Origin: Polaromonas sp.
GTDB taxonomy: Bacteria > Pseudomonadota > Gammaproteobacteria > Burkholderiales > Burkholderiaceae
Direction: 5' to 3'
DNA: 24,448 bases
NCBI GenBank assembly: GCA_013823505.1
Contig: PNMH01000058.1
Span: 1 to 24,448 of the forward strand
Below the pieces are notes generated by a model, which made no database searches, was not told the origin of the DNA, and worked only from the letters and a program-made list of their open reading frames with translations. This document shows positions 7,554-15,579 of this stretch, one piece after another (position 1 is the stretch's first letter; every line of letters begins with the position of its first letter). A program made the translations under genes and the position numbers.

Positions 7554-7994
7554 TCAGCGGATGCCGCCCACGTAGCGGGCGTCCGGGTCTTCGCCTTCCT
7601 TGCGGGGCCCTCCAAAGGCCGAGATCAGCGTGGACTCGATGAAGCCGCTGTGGTGGCCGGGCACCGAATTCGCAAACCCGCCCGAGCGGGGCGTGGCCGC
7701 GCGCTGCGCGGTGGCGGCACTCACCTGGCCAGCCTTCAGCGTGTCCGCCGCGGCTTGAAGCAAGGGCTTGCGCGCCGGGCTGGCGATCAGTGGAATCGCC
7801 GCTTCGAGTTTGTCGGCCAGGGCCATCAGGTCGGCGTGGTCGCTCGCGGTGGCTTTCTCGCGGGTGAAGCGCACGATCTCGCGCGCGTAGTCGGCATTGC
7901 TCGCCAGCCATTCGGTGTCGGTCACGCGGCCGGTCTTGCGCCGCAGCAGCACGTGCAGGTGGGCTGCGATGGCAAAGACGTCGTTGGCGGTCAT
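7554..7994 (-). CDS. Conserved-looking hypothetical protein between amt and benE
   Basis: I do not recognise this 146-residue protein. It is soluble, with no signal peptide or membrane segment. Residues 1-75 look helical and charged (DVFAIAAHLHVLLRRKTGRV, then WLASNADYAREIVRFTREKA). Residues 76-115 are Ala-rich. The last 30 residues are Gly/Pro/Ser-rich and end in DARYVGGIR. There are no cysteines and no obvious nucleotide-binding or helix-turn-helix motif. Coding is supported by GC-rich third positions and by tight packing: it starts 13 bp after the amt stop and has a GAAGG ribosome site about 11 bases before its ATG. The position suggests co-expression with amt and benE, but a role in nitrogen or aromatic uptake would be guesswork. 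Confidence 0.72.
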   Translation of the reverse strand: MTANDVFAIAAHLHVLLRRKTGRVTDTEWLASNADYAREIVRFTREKATASDHADLMALADKLEAAIPLIASPARKPLLQAAADTLKAGQVSAATAQRAATPRSGGFANSVPGHHSGFIESTLISAFGGPRKEGEDPDARYVGGIR

Positions 7995-8007
7995 GGGGGT
8001 GCCGCCT

Positions 8008-9402
8008 TCAGTGGCCGAGCTGTTCGTTGTGCAGCGACACGTCCAGCCCCGCGCGTTCCTCGAACTCGCGCACGCGCAGCGTGGTGAAGCGCGAGGTGAT
8101 CCACAGCACCACGGCCGTCATGACCAGGCTGTAGGCCAGCACGGCCACACATGCGATCACCTGGGCCGTGAAGCTCGCCTCCACGCCCGAGATGGCCGGG
8201 TCGGCCAGCAGACCGGTGAGCAGCGCGCCCACCAGGCCGCCCACGCCGTGCACGCCGAACACATCGAGCGAATCGTCGGCGCGCAGCGTGCGCTTGAGCG
8301 CGGTGGCGCCCCAGTAGCAGGCTACGCCGGCCACCAGGCCGATGATGAGTGCGCTGCGCGGCGTGACAAAACCGGCGGCCGGCGTGATCGCCACCAGACC
8401 CGCCACCACGCCCGAGCACAGACCCAGCAACGAGGCGCGTTTGCGCGCCAGCCATTCGGCGCCCATCCACGAGAGCGCGCCCGCTGCCGCCGCGATGTGC
8501 GTGACCGCCATCGCCAGGCCGGCGCGGCCGTCGGCCGCCAGGGCCGAGCCGGCGTTGAAGCCGAACCAGCCCACCCACAGCAGGCCGGTGCCCGCCATGG
8601 TCAGACCCAGGTTGAACGGAATGAACGGCTCGCGGCCATAGCCTTCGCGTGGACCGAGCGCGTAGGCGCAAACCAGCGCGGCGGCACCGGCGTTGATGTG
8701 CACGACCGAGCCGCCCGCAAAGTCGAGCGCGCCCAGTTGCGCCAGCCAGCCGCCCGGCTCCCACACCCAGTGGGCGATGGGCGCGTACACCAGCAGCAGC
8801 CACAGGCCGGTGAAGGTGAGCAGTGCGCCGAAGTGCATGCGCTCCACCAGCGCGCCCACCACCAGGGCGCAGGTGATGATGGCAAAGGTGAGCTGGAACA
8901 TGGCGAACACCGATTCCGGCACGTGTTTGGCAATGTGGCTCACGGCCACCTGGCCGGTGGAGCCCAGGAACTCCATGCCCGAGAAGCCCATGCGCTCCAC
9001 GCCGCCGATGAAGCCTCCGAGCGCGCCACCCGGCGTGAAGGCCAGCGAGTACGCCACACCGAACCACAGCAGGCTCACCACGGCGGCGATGCCCACCACG
9101 CTGGCCATCGTGTTGATCACATTGAAGCGGCGCACCATGCCGCCATAAAACAGTGCGATACCCGGCAGCGTCATCAGCAGCACGAGCGCGGTGCTGACCA
9201 TGAGCCAGGCGGTGTCGGCACCCGATATCGTGCTGGCCGCGACCAGCCCGGGTGAAGTGAGCGCCGCAGGTGGGTCTGCGGGAGTGGCTTGCGCAGCAGC
9301 CGTCAGTGGCGCCAGCAAAGCGGTGATCAATGCGAAGTGGGGGAGAAGGCTTCTCTGGTGTTGAAGGGAATGGGAAAGGGCGGTCACACGGTTGTGGTGC
9401 AT
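8008..9402 (-). CDS. amt: Ammonium transporter, Amt/MEP/Rh family
   Basis: This 464-residue inner-membrane channel takes up ammonium/ammonia and works as a trimer. I chose ATG 9402: AGG lies 8 bases upstream, a signal peptide follows (hydrophobic 22-37 ending LTAAAQA), and the sigma-54 promoter then gives a 5' leader of about 23 bases. A start at 9486 would place the promoter inside the gene. Conserved pore residues are Asp227 (E. coli Asp160), His235 (GGSVVHINAG, His168) and His385 (VFGVHGVGG, His318). The family segment LTFAIIT-x-ALVVGALVERM is at 171-189. The N-terminal stretch of about 60 residues before the first core helix is Ala/Pro-rich. No glnK (PII) gene is adjacent on this side. 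It heads a five-gene minus-strand cluster. Confidence 0.96.
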   Translation of the reverse strand: MHHNRVTALSHSLQHQRSLLPHFALITALLAPLTAAAQATPADPPAALTSPGLVAASTISGADTAWLMVSTALVLLMTLPGIALFYGGMVRRFNVINTMASVVGIAAVVSLLWFGVAYSLAFTPGGALGGFIGGVERMGFSGMEFLGSTGQVAVSHIAKHVPESVFAMFQLTFAIITCALVVGALVERMHFGALLTFTGLWLLLVYAPIAHWVWEPGGWLAQLGALDFAGGSVVHINAGAAALVCAYALGPREGYGREPFIPFNLGLTMAGTGLLWVGWFGFNAGSALAADGRAGLAMAVTHIAAAAGALSWMGAEWLARKRASLLGLCSGVVAGLVAITPAAGFVTPRSALIIGLVAGVACYWGATALKRTLRADDSLDVFGVHGVGGLVGALLTGLLADPAISGVEASFTAQVIACVAVLAYSLVMTAVVLWITSRFTTLRVREFEERAGLDVSLHNEQLGH

Positions 9403-9435
9403 TTTGTTACCTGTTTCCAACGACCCCGGGGCCCG

Positions 9436-9452
9436 TGCATCAACTGTGCCAA
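9436..9452 (-). promoter_or_regulatory. Sigma-54 promoter of amt (-24/-12)
   Basis: The minus strand reads TTGGCACAGTTGATGCA. It matches the sigma-54 consensus YTGGCACGRNNNTTGCW at all but two defined positions and has the required 10 bases between the -24 GG and the -12 GC. Transcription would start near 9425, about 23 bases before the amt ATG. Sigma-54 control of amt with NtrC activation is well known in proteobacteria, and NtrC-like palindromes lie upstream of this site. Confidence 0.8.
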
Positions 9453-9481
9453 GGGTTGTCCCGGCCAAGGGAAACCCCGGA

Positions 9482-9498
9482 TGCACATCGCTGGTGCG
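9482..9498. promoter_or_regulatory. NtrC-like binding site, proximal
   Basis: TGCACA-TCGCT-GGTGCG matches the NtrC enhancer consensus TGCACC-N5-GGTGCA except for one base in the left arm and one in the right. Its centre (9490) is about 65 bp upstream of the predicted amt start point. That is a position from which NtrC can activate sigma-54 RNA polymerase. Confidence 0.65.
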
Positions 9499-9507
9499 AG
9501 CCGATAC

Positions 9508-9519
9508 AGTGCATGCACT
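9508..9519. promoter_or_regulatory. Perfect 12-bp palindrome between the NtrC-like sites
   Basis: AGTGCATGCACT is a perfect palindrome made of the same GTGCA/TGCAC half-sites as the flanking NtrC-like boxes, but without the 5-bp spacer. Its centre (9513.5) is 23-24 bp from each neighbour. It may be a third protein-binding site or a fortuitous palindrome. Confidence 0.35.
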
Positions 9520-9527
9520 CGCTCAAG

Positions 9528-9544
9528 CGCACTGCGCTGGTGAC
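9528..9544. promoter_or_regulatory. NtrC-like binding site, distal
   Basis: CGCACT-GCGCT-GGTGAC keeps the GCAC and GGTG cores of the NtrC consensus at the right spacing but differs at the outer bases. It is centred at 9536, about 111 bp upstream of the predicted amt start point. It is weaker than the site at 9482-9498; paired strong and weak sites are usual for NtrC. Confidence 0.45.
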
Positions 9545-9619
9545 CGCGGGGGACCGAGGAGACAACCCAGTCCAGAACCAAAAACGTGTTTCAGCGTCCC
9601 CAGAGATGCCAGATTCCTC

Positions 9620-9649
9620 AAACCGACCCCCAGTGGGTCGGTTTTTTTT
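9620..9649 (+). terminator. Strong intrinsic terminator upstream of the TSUP gene
   Basis: This is a perfect 10-bp stem (AAACCGACCC pairing with GGGTCGGTTT), a 5-base loop CCAGT, and a run of eight T at 9642-9649. It acts on the plus strand. The only plus-strand DNA before it is the 217-bp region divergent from amt, so it must end an unannotated RNA begun there, or attenuate the TSUP gene 30 bp downstream. Confidence 0.88.
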
Positions 9650-9679
9650 CGCCGGAGCATGGCGGTGACAATCCCCTTC

Positions 9680-10441
9680 ATGGAATTGCTGCTTGTTTCG
9701 CTGGCCTCGTTGTTCGCCGGCTTCGTGGATTCGATCGTGGGTGGCGGTGGCCTCATCCTGGTGCCGGCGCTCTTTGCCATGTTTCCCACCACCCACCCAG
9801 CCACGCTGTTCGGCGTGAACAAGGGCGCCTCGGTGTGGGGCACGGCCGCGGCCACCCTGCAATACGCGCGGCGCGTGAACATGCCGTGGCATGCGTTGCT
9901 GCCTGCTGCTGCCGTGGGCTTTGCCGGGTCGATGGCCGGCGCCTGGACCGTCACCGTGATCTCGCCCGATTTCTTGCGCCGAGCATTGCCCGTGGTGCTG
10001 GTCGGCGTGCTGGCCTACACGCTGGCGCGCAAGGACTTGGGCCGCCACCACGCACCGCGTTTCAGCGGCCGGCAGGAAGCCGCCGCGGCCTGCCTGCTCG
10101 GCCTGACCATCGGCTTCTACGACGGCTTCTTCGGCCCGGGCACCGGCAGCTTCTTTGTGTTCCTGTTCGTGCGCTGGCTGGGCTACGACTTCCTGCACGC
10201 CAGCGCCAGCGCCAAGCTCATCAACACCGCCACCAACCTCTCGGCCTTGATGCTCTTCGCCTGGAAAGGCCATGTGTGGTGGCACTTCGTGCTCGCCATG
10301 GCCACGGCGAACGTGGTCGGCAGTCTGCTGGGCACGCGCCTGGCGCTCAAGCACGGCAGCGGCTTTGTGCGCATCGCCTTCATCGTGGTGGTGTCGGCGC
10401 TGATCCTGAAGACCACCTTTGATGCGTGGATCAGGGGGTGA
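9680..10441 (+). CDS. TSUP family permease (TauE/SafE, YfcA-like)
   Basis: This 253-residue inner-membrane protein has about 8 hydrophobic segments and the TSUP repeat pattern. The first repeat is LFAGFVDSIVGGGGLILVPAL at about residues 11-31 with the DS-GGGG loop. The second is IGFYDGFFGPGTGSFFVF, near 148-165. The start at ATG 9680 gives the usual family length. ATG 9659 is also in frame, but its only GGAG is 1-2 bases away, too close for a ribosome site. Family members export or import sulfite, sulfoacetate or other small organic anions; the YfcA branch has no established substrate. The intrinsic terminator ends 30 bp before the start. The last 11 bp overlap the mrdA 3' end on the other strand. 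Confidence 0.88.
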   Translation: MELLLVSLASLFAGFVDSIVGGGGLILVPALFAMFPTTHPATLFGVNKGASVWGTAAATLQYARRVNMPWHALLPAAAVGFAGSMAGAWTVTVISPDFLRRALPVVLVGVLAYTLARKDLGRHHAPRFSGRQEAAAACLLGLTIGFYDGFFGPGTGSFFVFLFVRWLGYDFLHASASAKLINTATNLSALMLFAWKGHVWWHFVLAMATANVVGSLLGTRLALKHGSGFVRIAFIVVVSALILKTTFDAWIRG

Positions 10442-12416
10442 CGCGGACCGGCGCGGGGGTGGCCACCGACTCCGGTGGCCAAGGCATGGTGCTGGCCTTG
10501 AGTGGCGTTCCCATCGGCGCTGAAGCCTGACCCACCCTCACCGCCGCCAGGTCTTGCGGGTTGGGGTACTGGTCGAGCAGCAGGTAGTCGAACACACGCC
10601 GTGCAATCGGTGCAGCGGACGCGGCGCCGAAGCCGGCGTTTTCCACCACCACCGCAATCGCCACGCGGGGCTGGTCGACCGGAGCGAAGGCCACGTAGAG
10701 CGCGTGGTCGCGCTGGTGCTCTTCGAGCTTGCGGGCGTCGTAGCGGTCGCGCTGGCCAATGGTCACGGCCTGCGCCGTGCCGGTCTTGCCGCCGCTGGCA
10801 TAGCCGGCATTGGCAAACACGCGCGTTGACGTGCCCTCGGTCGTCACGGCCTGCATGGCTTCGAGCACCACGCGCACGTTTTCGGGCTTGTAACCCAGGT
10901 TCACCGCGGGCGGGTTGGGCAGGGGCTTGCGCTCACGGGTGATCACGTTTTCGGTGGCCATGGTGAGGTGGGGCGCATGCTTCACGCCGCCGTTGGCCAG
11001 CGTGGCCATGGCGTGGGCCAGCTGCACCATGGTGAAGCTGTTGTAGCCCTGGCCAATGCCCAGCGAGATCGTCTCACCCGCATACCAGCGCTGCTGTTCG
11101 GGCCGCTTGTAGGTGTTGCGCTTCCACTCCTGGCTGGGCAGCACGCCGCGCACCTCGCCGCGCAGGTCGATGCCGGTGATCTGGCCAAAACCCAGCGGCT
11201 TCATGAAGTCGTGCATGGTGTCCACGCCCATGTCGTTGGCCAGCGAGTAGTAGTAGGTGTTGCTGGACTTCACGATGCTGCGCTTCATGTCCACCGCGCC
11301 CAGGCCGCCGTCGCCGTGGCTGCGGAAGCGGTGGTTGCCGAACATCCAGAAGCCCGGGTCGTTCATGACGAAGTTCGCGCTTCGCGTGCCGGTTTCCAAG
11401 GCGCCCAGGGCCATGAAGGGTTTGTAGGTGGAGCCTGGCGGGTAGGTGCCGCGCAGGGCCCGGTTCAGCAGCGGTTTGTCCAGCGACTCGTTGAGTGCGC
11501 GCCAGTTCTCCACATCGATGCCTTCGACGAAGAGGTTGGGATCGAACGTGGGCTTGCTCACGAACGCCAGCACTTCGCCGGTGCGCGGGTCGATGGCCAC
11601 CAGCGCGCCGCGCCGCTCGCCGAACATGTCTTCGATCAGCTTCTGCAGCTGGATGTCGATCGACAGCACCACGGTGTCGCCGGGGGTGGCGGGCGTGTTG
11701 GCCAGTGAGCGCACTGCGCGGCCACCGGCCGAGGTTTCCACGCGCTCGAAACCGGTGGTGCCGTGCAGGGTTTGTTCGTAACTTTGTTCGGCGCCGAGCT
11801 TGCCGATGTATTCGGTGCCGCGGTAGTTGGCCTGCTCTTCTTCGGCCCAGTCGGCGATCGATTCTTTCTCGCGCTGGTTGATGCGCCCGATGTAGCCGAT
11901 CACGTGGCTGGCGGTCTCCCCGTTGGGGTACTGGCGCAGCAGCCGCGCGCGCACGTCCACCCCGGGGAAGCGGTAGCGCTGCACGGTGAAGCGGGCCACC
12001 TCTTCGTCGGTGAGGCGGGTGCGGATGGGCAGCGAGTCAAAGCTGTGCGACTCTTCCAGCAGCTTCTTGAAACGGCGCTGATCGCGCGGCGTGATCTCCA
12101 TCAGTTCGCCCAGCCCGGCGATGGTGGCCTGCATGTCGAGCACGCGCGAGGGTGTGATCTCCAGCGTGTAGGCCGAGTAGTTGGTGGCCAGCACGCGACC
12201 GTTGCGGTCCACGATCTGGCCCCGGTTGGGCACCACCGGCAGCACCGCGGTGCGGTTGCTCTCGGCTTGGGCGAGCAGATCATCGTGGCGCACCACCTGC
12301 AGGTACACCATGCGCGCGGCGACCAGGCCAAACGCAAACACCACCGCCAGCCCGATCACCAGCAAGCGGGTGCGGAACTGAGCCAGGTCGGCTTCGACGT
12401 TTCGCAGTTCGGTCAT
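10431..12416 (-). CDS. mrdA: Penicillin-binding protein 2 (peptidoglycan DD-transpeptidase)
   Basis: This 661-residue elongation-specific transpeptidase cross-links peptidoglycan in the periplasm with the Mre/Rod machinery. There is one N-terminal anchor (about 15-36), then the PBP dimerisation domain (about 58-235), then the transpeptidase domain. Active-site motifs are Ser329-T-Y-Lys332 (PPGSTYKP), Ser384-Ser-Asn386 (VKSSNTYYY) and Lys544-Thr-Gly (SGGKTGTAQ). The residues after about 615 form a Pro/Ala-rich tail ending VRVTP with no known function. The start lies 2 bp after the mreD stop, so the gene is translated as part of the mre operon. The usual partner gene rodA (mrdB) does not follow; the TSUP gene converges here instead and overlaps by 11 bp. 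Confidence 0.96.
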   Translation of the reverse strand: MTELRNVEADLAQFRTRLLVIGLAVVFAFGLVAARMVYLQVVRHDDLLAQAESNRTAVLPVVPNRGQIVDRNGRVLATNYSAYTLEITPSRVLDMQATIAGLGELMEITPRDQRRFKKLLEESHSFDSLPIRTRLTDEEVARFTVQRYRFPGVDVRARLLRQYPNGETASHVIGYIGRINQREKESIADWAEEEQANYRGTEYIGKLGAEQSYEQTLHGTTGFERVETSAGGRAVRSLANTPATPGDTVVLSIDIQLQKLIEDMFGERRGALVAIDPRTGEVLAFVSKPTFDPNLFVEGIDVENWRALNESLDKPLLNRALRGTYPPGSTYKPFMALGALETGTRSANFVMNDPGFWMFGNHRFRSHGDGGLGAVDMKRSIVKSSNTYYYSLANDMGVDTMHDFMKPLGFGQITGIDLRGEVRGVLPSQEWKRNTYKRPEQQRWYAGETISLGIGQGYNSFTMVQLAHAMATLANGGVKHAPHLTMATENVITRERKPLPNPPAVNLGYKPENVRVVLEAMQAVTTEGTSTRVFANAGYASGGKTGTAQAVTIGQRDRYDARKLEEHQRDHALYVAFAPVDQPRVAIAVVVENAGFGAASAAPIARRVFDYLLLDQYPNPQDLAAVRVGQASAPMGTPLKASTMPWPPESVATPAPVRVTP

Positions 12417-12418
12417 GG

Positions 12419-12949
12419 CTACAGGGGGCGGTTGTCGTCAGGGTTGGGGGCACGCCGTTGCGGTGCGAGCAACAGCACGCTGACCACCGGCCACAGCGCC
12501 GACGCCAGAACCGGCGCGATGAAGTAAGGCAAGCCCGGGAAGCTGCCGCCCGAGGCCATGCGAACCAGCAGCTCCAGCACATGGGCCGCCACGAACAGCG
12601 GCAGCACCTGCACGGCCTGGTTGGGCACGCCGAACCACAGCAGGCGGCGGTGCATGGAAATGGCCAGGAAGCCGAGCACGGTGTAAGCCAGCGCATGCTG
12701 ACCGAGCAGGGCGCCCTGGTGCACGTCCATGGCCAGGCCAAACACAAAGGCCACGCCCACGCCGATGCGCAGCGGCTGGTGCACGCTCCAGAAGACCAGC
12801 GTCACCGCCAGCAGGTCGGGCACCCAGGCCGAGCGGCCCCAGACGCCCATGTTCAGCAACATGTTGAACATCAGTGCGCTGAGCAGGCTGAACCAGATGA
12901 AAGCGGGGTTGGCAGGCAGCAGCAGCTGCTGGCCGGGGCGCATGATCAT
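12419..12949 (-). CDS. mreD: Rod shape-determining protein MreD
   Basis: This 176-residue integral inner-membrane protein has five to six hydrophobic segments and belongs to the rod elongation complex with MreB, MreC, PBP2 and RodA. Family features are the N-terminal PANPAFIWFSLLSALMFNML span, WVPDLLAVTLVFWSVHQPLRIGVGVAF and the GLAMDVHQGALLGQHALAY segment, which is the best-conserved part of MreD. The start ATG (12949-12947) overlaps the mreC stop in an ATGA pair. A second ATG two codons later is also possible. The product is slightly longer than E. coli MreD (about 162), mainly from a polar C-terminal tail. Confidence 0.93.
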   Translation of the reverse strand: MIMRPGQQLLLPANPAFIWFSLLSALMFNMLLNMGVWGRSAWVPDLLAVTLVFWSVHQPLRIGVGVAFVFGLAMDVHQGALLGQHALAYTVLGFLAISMHRRLLWFGVPNQAVQVLPLFVAAHVLELLVRMASGGSFPGLPYFIAPVLASALWPVVSVLLLAPQRRAPNPDDNRPL

Positions 12950-13884
12950 GGCGCGTTGCTCCGGGTACCGGGCCGGTCGACCACGGCGGGCGCGCGGGTG
13001 GCGTCTGTCAAGGGCGAGGGTGGCAAGGGCGCGCCCGCGAGCGAGAGCACCAGCACGTGCAGGGCGCCCTGCACCTGCGCCAGCGGCTCGGCCTCGATGC
13101 GTGAGAAGGACGATTCGGCCTGGCGCGCCACCAGGGTCACGCGGGCCACCGGCAAGCCGGGCGGGTACACGCCGTCCACACCGCTGGTGGTGAGCAGGTC
13201 GCCCTCGGCGATGTCGGCACTGGCCAGTGTGTAGCGCAGCTCCATGCCGTCGCCCTTGGTCGACGGCTGGCCGTAGGCCACGCTGCGCACGCCGGTGCGC
13301 ACGTTGAGCACCGGGATGGCCATGTCGCGGTCGATCAGCAGGCTCACCTCGGACACCAGCGGGTACACACGCGTCACCTGGCCGAGCACGCCGTTCTCGT
13401 CGATCACCGGTGAGCCGGCTTGCACGCCTTGTGTCTGGCCCCGGTCGATCACGATCTTGCGCGAGTACGGGTCGGCCGCGTCGTACAGCACCTGGGCGCC
13501 CATGGCCTGCGTGCTGGCGCGCTCACGCATGGCCAGCAGTGCGCGCAGCCGCTGGTTCTCCAGCTGCATCTGTTCGAGTTGAAGGTTGCGGTCGGCCTGC
13601 GTGGCCAGGCGCTTGAGCGCTTCGCCCTCGCTTTGCTGGGCGCTGTGCAAAGACGTGAAATACCCGCCCACGCTGGCCATGGCCTGCACCGGTTGCAGAA
13701 CCAGCCACTGCGCCGGGTACAGCGCGGCGGCAATGCCTGCGCGCACGGGGCGCGCCACTTCAAAGCGCAGGTCGGCCACCATGAGGAACAGCGCGAGCGC
13801 GCTGAACACCACCAGTTTGGACAGGGCCGACGGGCCCTGCTTGAAGAAGGGGGGCGGGGTGCGGTCCAGGGTGCCCAGTGGCAT
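12946..13884 (-). CDS. mreC: Cell shape-determining protein MreC
   Basis: This 312-residue bitopic protein links cytoplasmic MreB to the periplasmic synthases. It has a short cytoplasmic tail (PPPFFKQGPS), a membrane span at about 22-38, a coiled coil at about 75-115 that drives dimerisation (ALKRLATQADRNLQLEQMQ and after), and then the beta-barrel domains with the DPYSRKIVIDRG, GVQAGSPVIDENGVLGQV and GDLLTTSGVDGVYPPGLPV family segments. The Pro-rich C-terminus after about residue 285 is poorly conserved in the family. Only 57 bp separate it from mreB. The ribosome site is weak (GAG about 4 bases before ATG), so coupling or mRNA structure may set its level. Confidence 0.94.
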   Translation of the reverse strand: MPLGTLDRTPPPFFKQGPSALSKLVVFSALALFLMVADLRFEVARPVRAGIAAALYPAQWLVLQPVQAMASVGGYFTSLHSAQQSEGEALKRLATQADRNLQLEQMQLENQRLRALLAMRERASTQAMGAQVLYDAADPYSRKIVIDRGQTQGVQAGSPVIDENGVLGQVTRVYPLVSEVSLLIDRDMAIPVLNVRTGVRSVAYGQPSTKGDGMELRYTLASADIAEGDLLTTSGVDGVYPPGLPVARVTLVARQAESSFSRIEAEPLAQVQGALHVLVLSLAGAPLPPSPLTDATRAPAVVDRPGTRSNAP

Positions 13885-13918
13885 GACGCTCGGGGTGGCT
13901 CTGGTGGTGCGGGTGCGG

Positions 13919-13939
13919 GTGCGCCGGGGTGCGGCGCGC
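13919..13939 (-). other. GC-rich hairpin between mreB and mreC
   Basis: On the minus strand GCGCCG and CGGCGC (arms at 13937-13932 and 13926-13921) pair across a 5-base loop, starting a few bases after the mreB stop. There is no T run, so it is not a complete intrinsic terminator. A hairpin here could stabilise the 3' end of mreB mRNA so that mreB exceeds mreC, but that is inference and the stem is short. Confidence 0.3.
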
Positions 13940-13941
13940 GC

Positions 13942-15279
<1,338 letters not shown>

Positions 15280-15579
15280 ATGTCCCTGACCCTGTCCGAC
15301 ATCGGCCGCATCGCCAACCTGGCGCGGCTGGAGCTCACCGAGCCGCAGAGCGAACGCATGCTGACCCAGCTCAACGGCTTCTTCGACACCGTGGAGCAGA
15401 TGAACGCGGTGGACACCACCGGCGTGGAGCCGCTGGCCCACCCCACGGCCGTGATCGACCATGTGTCGCTGCGCCTGCGCCCCGACGTGGCGAGCGAGCC
15501 CAACAACCGCGAAGCCAACCAAAAGAGCGCCCCCGCCGTTGAACGCGGTCTGTTCCTCGTGCCGAAGGTGATCGAATGA
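15280..15579 (+). CDS. gatC: Asp/Glu-tRNA amidotransferase subunit C
   Basis: This small cytosolic subunit (99 residues) wraps around GatA and stabilises its contact with GatB. It matches GatC in length and in the order [20 protein letters not shown], then [22 protein letters not shown], then the C-terminal LRPDV segment and VPKVIE end. The start at 15280 follows CGGAA about 11 bases upstream. The stop (15577-15579) overlaps the gatA start as ATGA, as expected for subunits made in fixed ratio. Confidence 0.95.
   Translation: MSLTLSDIGRIANLARLELTEPQSERMLTQLNGFFDTVEQMNAVDTTGVEPLAHPTAVIDHVSLRLRPDVASEPNNREANQKSAPAVERGLFLVPKVIE

Noticed and set aside
9540..9620. Possible tRNA or known structured RNA before the terminator
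   Set aside because: No cloverleaf, T-loop sequence or CCA end can be formed; only the terminator itself is structured.
9606..9668. 20-codon open frame spanning the terminator, possible leader peptide for the TSUP gene
   Set aside because: It has no ribosome site, its codons through the stem and T run are dictated by the hairpin, and there is no run of regulatory codons.
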